From positions 1 through 8,103 of the forward strand of contig DIFE01000055.1 of the NCBI GenBank assembly GCA_002418985.1: 8,103 nucleotides of DNA. The letters run 5' to 3'. Origin of the DNA: Deltaproteobacteria bacterium UBA5756. Lineage in GTDB: Bacteria; Desulfobacterota; Syntrophorhabdia; Syntrophorhabdales; Syntrophorhabdaceae. The number at the start of each line of letters is the position of its first letter. Position 1 is the first letter of the stretch. Positions 6,491 through 8,103 of this stretch are shown here, piece by piece. The notes under the pieces were generated by a model that was not told the origin of the DNA, made no database searches, and worked only from the letters and a program-made list of their open reading frames with translations. Position numbers and translations under genes: made by a program.

Positions 6491-6829
6491 ATGAAAGGCA
6501 AGGGATATACTGTCCGCAGGTCAAACCGCCCCGTCAAAAAGGAGATCAAGGGATCCGTCGATGACATCGTCAGAGAGTTGACGAAGGACCGCGACATCAA
6601 GAACGATCAATACCGTGAACAGTCGCTGAAAATGTACGGCCTGATGTGCGCCAGGTGCGGCAGGGAATTTGACCACACCGACAGGCGTCTTCTCACCGTT
6701 CATCATAAGGACGGGAACCACAACAACAACCCGCCCGACGGATCAAACTGGGAAAATCTCTGCACCTACTGTCACGAGGATGTCCACGGCAGGAACTTCT
6801 TCGCGGATGAAGAGGACCCGAAAGAATAA
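6491..6829 (+). CDS. yajD: YajD-family HNH nuclease
   Basis: This 112-residue protein is of the small HNH endonuclease type found in E. coli YajD. Such proteins bind zinc through two Cys pairs and carry a beta-beta-alpha metal nuclease fold. The core runs YREQSLKMY (41-49), CARC (53-56), LTVHHKDGN (68-76), NNNPPDGSNWENLC (78-91) and CTYCHEDVH (91-99). His71 and His72, Asn80 and His95 or His99 are the catalytic and metal candidates, and Cys53/56 and Cys91/94 the zinc knuckles. The first 35 residues are basic and less conserved. A very strong GGAGGAGG ribosome site five nucleotides upstream fixes the start at 6491; the frame is open further back into fbp. The biological role of YajD is not established. 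Link to the upstream fbp is by position only. Confidence 0.87.
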   Translation: MKGKGYTVRRSNRPVKKEIKGSVDDIVRELTKDRDIKNDQYREQSLKMYGLMCARCGREFDHTDRRLLTVHHKDGNHNNNPPDGSNWENLCTYCHEDVHGRNFFADEEDPKE

Positions 6830-6872
6830 GAACCCCTTCGTCGCGTCTCCTTCCGCCCTGATGAAATAATCG

Positions 6873-6901
6873 TTGACAAGATTTCCCGATATCAGGAAAA
6901 T
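6873..6901 (+). promoter_or_regulatory. Promoter of the Cache-domain gene with overlapping operator-like dyad
   Basis: A perfect TTGACA (6873-6878) is followed after 17 nt by GAAAAT (6896-6901), a weak -10 that matches at four positions. Between and overlapping them is the dyad TTTCCcGATATCaGGAAA (6882-6899), symmetric except for one pair. A regulator bound there would block RNA polymerase. The downstream leader is about 50 nt. The weak -10 beside a perfect -35 would fit a regulated promoter. Confidence 0.5.
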
Positions 6902-6955
6902 AGCTTCCGGGGACGCTGCATTTCCCCATAGCAATAGCCCTTAAGGAGGACTCAC

Positions 6956-7759
6956 ATGAAGAAAGTTATCCTGGGTATATCGGTGATTTTTTTATGCTCC
7001 CTCTTTCCCCTGCCATGCCTTTCCGCGGACCCTGCCGCAGTCTTACTGGATGAGATCGCAAGCAAGACCGCATCGACCTTGAAGACAATCGACCTGGACA
7101 TTTCCAAAGCGGCGAAGATCATCGGCGAGGGCATATCACCGGCCACCGACATGAGACGGGCCCTGCGCGATCTCTGCGCGGGAAAGAGCTACTCTGTCGA
7201 TTGCTCCTTTATTAACGCAAAAGGTCTCATGGAGATCGTCGAACCCGAAAAATATCGTAAATTCGAAGGCACCAACCTCAAGGACCAAGCCGTGGTAAGC
7301 CGCATCCGCACAACCCGGAGGCCCGTTTTCAGTCAACTTTTCACCGCGGCGGAGGGACTCCAGGGCATCGTCTTTGAATATCCCGTCTTCAGCCCGAAAA
7401 AGGAGTTTGCCGGCTCCGTAAGCCTTTTTGTCGTGCCGGAGCTCCTGATGCAGGAGGTTCTGAAGAATGTGAAGCTGGGTCCCGGCACGGGCATTACCGT
7501 CGTTCAGCCCGACGGCACGAACGTCTATGCTTCCGATCCGGAGCAGGCACGGCTCAACGTCCTGAAAAGCCCTGAGTATAAAGGCTTTGGTGAACTGCGC
7601 CAGATGGTCGCGCGCATCGTCAAGGAAAAAGAAGACACGGGAACCTACCGCTACACCAAACCGGGCACGGAAAAGGTCGTGAAAAAGTCGGCCATCTGGA
7701 AAACCGCACCCCTTTGCGACAGCTACTGGCGCATAGTAATAACCACAGAAACACGCTAG
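6956..7759 (+). CDS. Secreted Cache-like (PDC) sensor-domain protein
   Basis: This 267-residue exported protein consists of a signal peptide and a ligand-sensor-like domain, with no effector domain. The N-terminus (MKK, hydrophobic 4-20, then C-L-S-A) predicts cleavage after Ala24. Cys21 does not sit in a proper lipobox. A long helix (26-60) is followed by two alpha/beta segments: about 65-165, with YSVDCSFINAKGL (79-91) and RRPVFSQLF (121-129); and about 175-262, with TGITVVQPDGTNVYASD (178-194), TGTYRY (228-233) and a closing strand YWRIVIT (257-263). That order matches the double-Cache sensor module usually found outside chemoreceptors and histidine kinases. Here no transmembrane helix, HAMP, kinase or receptor region follows. 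A perfect AAGGAGG lies six nucleotides before the ATG. It may bind a small molecule and pass it to a partner; the ligand and partner are unknown. Confidence 0.72.
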   Translation: MKKVILGISVIFLCSLFPLPCLSADPAAVLLDEIASKTASTLKTIDLDISKAAKIIGEGISPATDMRRALRDLCAGKSYSVDCSFINAKGLMEIVEPEKYRKFEGTNLKDQAVVSRIRTTRRPVFSQLFTAAEGLQGIVFEYPVFSPKKEFAGSVSLFVVPELLMQEVLKNVKLGPGTGITVVQPDGTNVYASDPEQARLNVLKSPEYKGFGELRQMVARIVKEKEDTGTYRYTKPGTEKVVKKSAIWKTAPLCDSYWRIVITTETR

Positions 7760-7764
7760 AGACG

Positions 7765-7792
7765 GTTTCCAGTTTCGAGTTTCGAGTTTCAG
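7765..7792 (+). repeat. Four tandem copies of the heptamer GTTTCGA
   Basis: Units GTTTCCA, GTTTCGA, GTTTCGA and GTTTCAG follow each other without a gap just after the Cache gene stop codon. The two central units are identical and the outer ones differ at one or two bases. Similar words (GGTTCGGGTTTCGG) occur at 3858-3871. Runs of this heptamer are often seen in noncoding spacers of such genomes; this is general familiarity and not a search result. Confidence 0.6.
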
Positions 7793-7910
7793 GCAAAGAA
7801 CAGAAACAAAAGCCCTGTTCAAACCATGCCCATCCATCTGCCGCGGCAGTATGAGATTTCTTCGGCCCGTTGCCCAAACCCCCCTTTCCAAAAAGACTGT
7901 CTCACGTTTA

Positions 7911-7930
7911 TCCCGTAACAGAAGACGGGA
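7911..7930. repeat. Stem-loop 1 of the right-hand array
   Basis: TCCCGT (7911-7916) pairs with ACGGGA (7925-7930) around an 8-nt loop. It is the weakest of four consecutive hairpins before the possible gene at the right edge. Confidence 0.4.
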
Positions 7931-7950
7931 CCCGTTCGTCGCCTTAAGGC

Positions 7951-7977
7951 TCCTCTCTGGAGGCATAGAAGAGAGGA
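7951..7977. repeat. Stem-loop 2 of the right-hand array
   Basis: TCCTCTCT (7951-7958) pairs perfectly with AGAGAGGA (7970-7977) around an 11-nt loop. It directly follows the palindrome GCCTTAAGGC (7941-7950). The polypurine/polypyrimidine arms have no T tail, so it does not look like a terminator. Confidence 0.45.
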
Positions 7978-7997
7978 TGGGGAGAAAGACAAAAACC

Positions 7998-8033
7998 TTC
8001 CCGGGAATTTGAGAATACTGAAATTCCCGGGAA
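7998..8033. repeat. Stem-loop 3: perfect 13-bp inverted repeat
   Basis: TTCCCGGGAATTT (7998-8010) and AAATTCCCGGGAA (8021-8033) are perfectly complementary around a 10-nt AT-rich loop (8011-8020). Each arm also contains the palindrome TTCCCGGGAA, so the arms could pair with themselves, with each other, or between two molecules. This is the strongest single structure in the window. Confidence 0.75.
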
Positions 8034-8040
8034 TCTTCGA

Positions 8041-8055
8041 TCCCGCTACGCGGGA
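8041..8055 (+). promoter_or_regulatory. Stem-loop 4, overlapping the ribosome site of the right-edge gene
   Basis: TCCCGC (8041-8046) pairs with GCGGGA (8050-8055) around TAC. The 3' arm shares its GGGA with the GGGAGGT Shine-Dalgarno (8052-8058) of the possible gene starting at 8067. If the RNA folds this way, part of the ribosome site is hidden, which could lower translation until the stem is opened. Confidence 0.45.
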
Positions 8056-8066
8056 GGTAAAGAACC

Positions 8067-8103
8067 ATGATACTTCGTTCAAACCTGTCCCACAACGATG
8101 ACC
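8067..8103 (+). CDS. Possible start of an unknown gene, cut by the window edge
   Basis: An ATG at 8067 opens a frame of 12 codons (MILRSNLSHNDD) that runs off the window without a stop. It is preceded, after 8 nt, by GGGAGGT (8052-8058), a near-perfect ribosome site, which is the only real support. Twelve residues are too few to recognise a family. It may equally be a chance frame in a repeat-rich spacer. Confidence 0.35.
   Translation, partial: MILRSNLSHNDD

Larger units (their letters stand above)
7760..8066. other. Noncoding spacer rich in palindromes
   Basis: No convincing gene was found on either strand; the open frames on the minus strand are shadows of the Cache gene running out into repeats. 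After the heptamer repeat, it holds the palindromes CTGCCGCGGCAG (7838-7849) and GCCTTAAGGC (7941-7950), and then the stem-loops 7911-7930, 7951-7977, 7998-8033 and 8041-8055 described separately. No clear intrinsic terminator for the Cache gene could be placed. Confidence 0.6.

Noticed and set aside
7136..8095. Long minus-strand frame of 319 codons
   Set aside because: It is antisense to most of the Cache gene and then runs through repeats and palindromes. It shows no domain and no ribosome site, while the plus-strand gene has a signal peptide and a perfect Shine-Dalgarno.

Overview
The window looks like a chromosomal stretch from a Gram-negative anaerobe, moderately GC-rich, most likely deltaproteobacterial (Desulfobacterota or Syntrophorhabdus-like). 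This placement is inference. It rests on a split ADP-forming acyl-CoA synthetase, a class I fructose-1,6-bisphosphatase, two exported proteins with signal peptides, and intergenic spacers carrying short palindromic and tandem repeats of kinds I associate with deltaproteobacterial genomes. No transposase, integrase, CRISPR array, rRNA or tRNA was seen.

Layout. (1) Positions 129-2170, plus strand: acdA-acdB, the alpha and beta subunits of an ADP-forming acetate/acyl-CoA ligase. They overlap by 7 nt and are surely co-translated. (2) Positions 2224-3691, minus strand: a compact DEAD-box RNA helicase followed 13 nt later by a 77-residue protein resembling the PC4/p15 transcriptional coactivator, a single-stranded nucleic-acid-binding fold. 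This pair converges on acdAB. (3) Positions 3692-3939: a spacer holding a helicase promoter candidate and a nested palindrome of about 97 bp. (4) Positions 3940-5169, minus strand: an exported serine hydrolase of the beta-lactamase/penicillin-binding-protein fold. (5) Positions 5170-5454: a divergent spacer with an 18-bp imperfect tandem repeat, a large hairpin ending in TTTT and a good sigma-70-type promoter. (6) Positions 5455-6829, plus strand: fructose-1,6-bisphosphatase and a YajD-type HNH nuclease, probably one transcript. (7) Positions 6956-7759, plus strand: a secreted double-Cache-like sensor-domain protein with its own promoter and a dyad that could be an operator. (8) Positions 7760-8103: a spacer with a GTTTCGA heptamer repeat and four successive stem-loops, ending in a well-placed Shine-Dalgarno and the first 12 codons of a possible gene cut by the window edge.

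Functionally this is mostly housekeeping. AcdAB makes ATP from acyl-CoA, FBPase supports gluconeogenesis (fitting an organism living on organic or fatty acids), and the helicase-PC4 pair suggests coupled handling of RNA or single-stranded nucleic acid. The items most worth following are the helicase-PC4 operon, the stem-loop array before the right-edge gene, the structured spacer before fbp, and the operator-like dyad before the Cache gene. No clear new defence or mobile system is visible.
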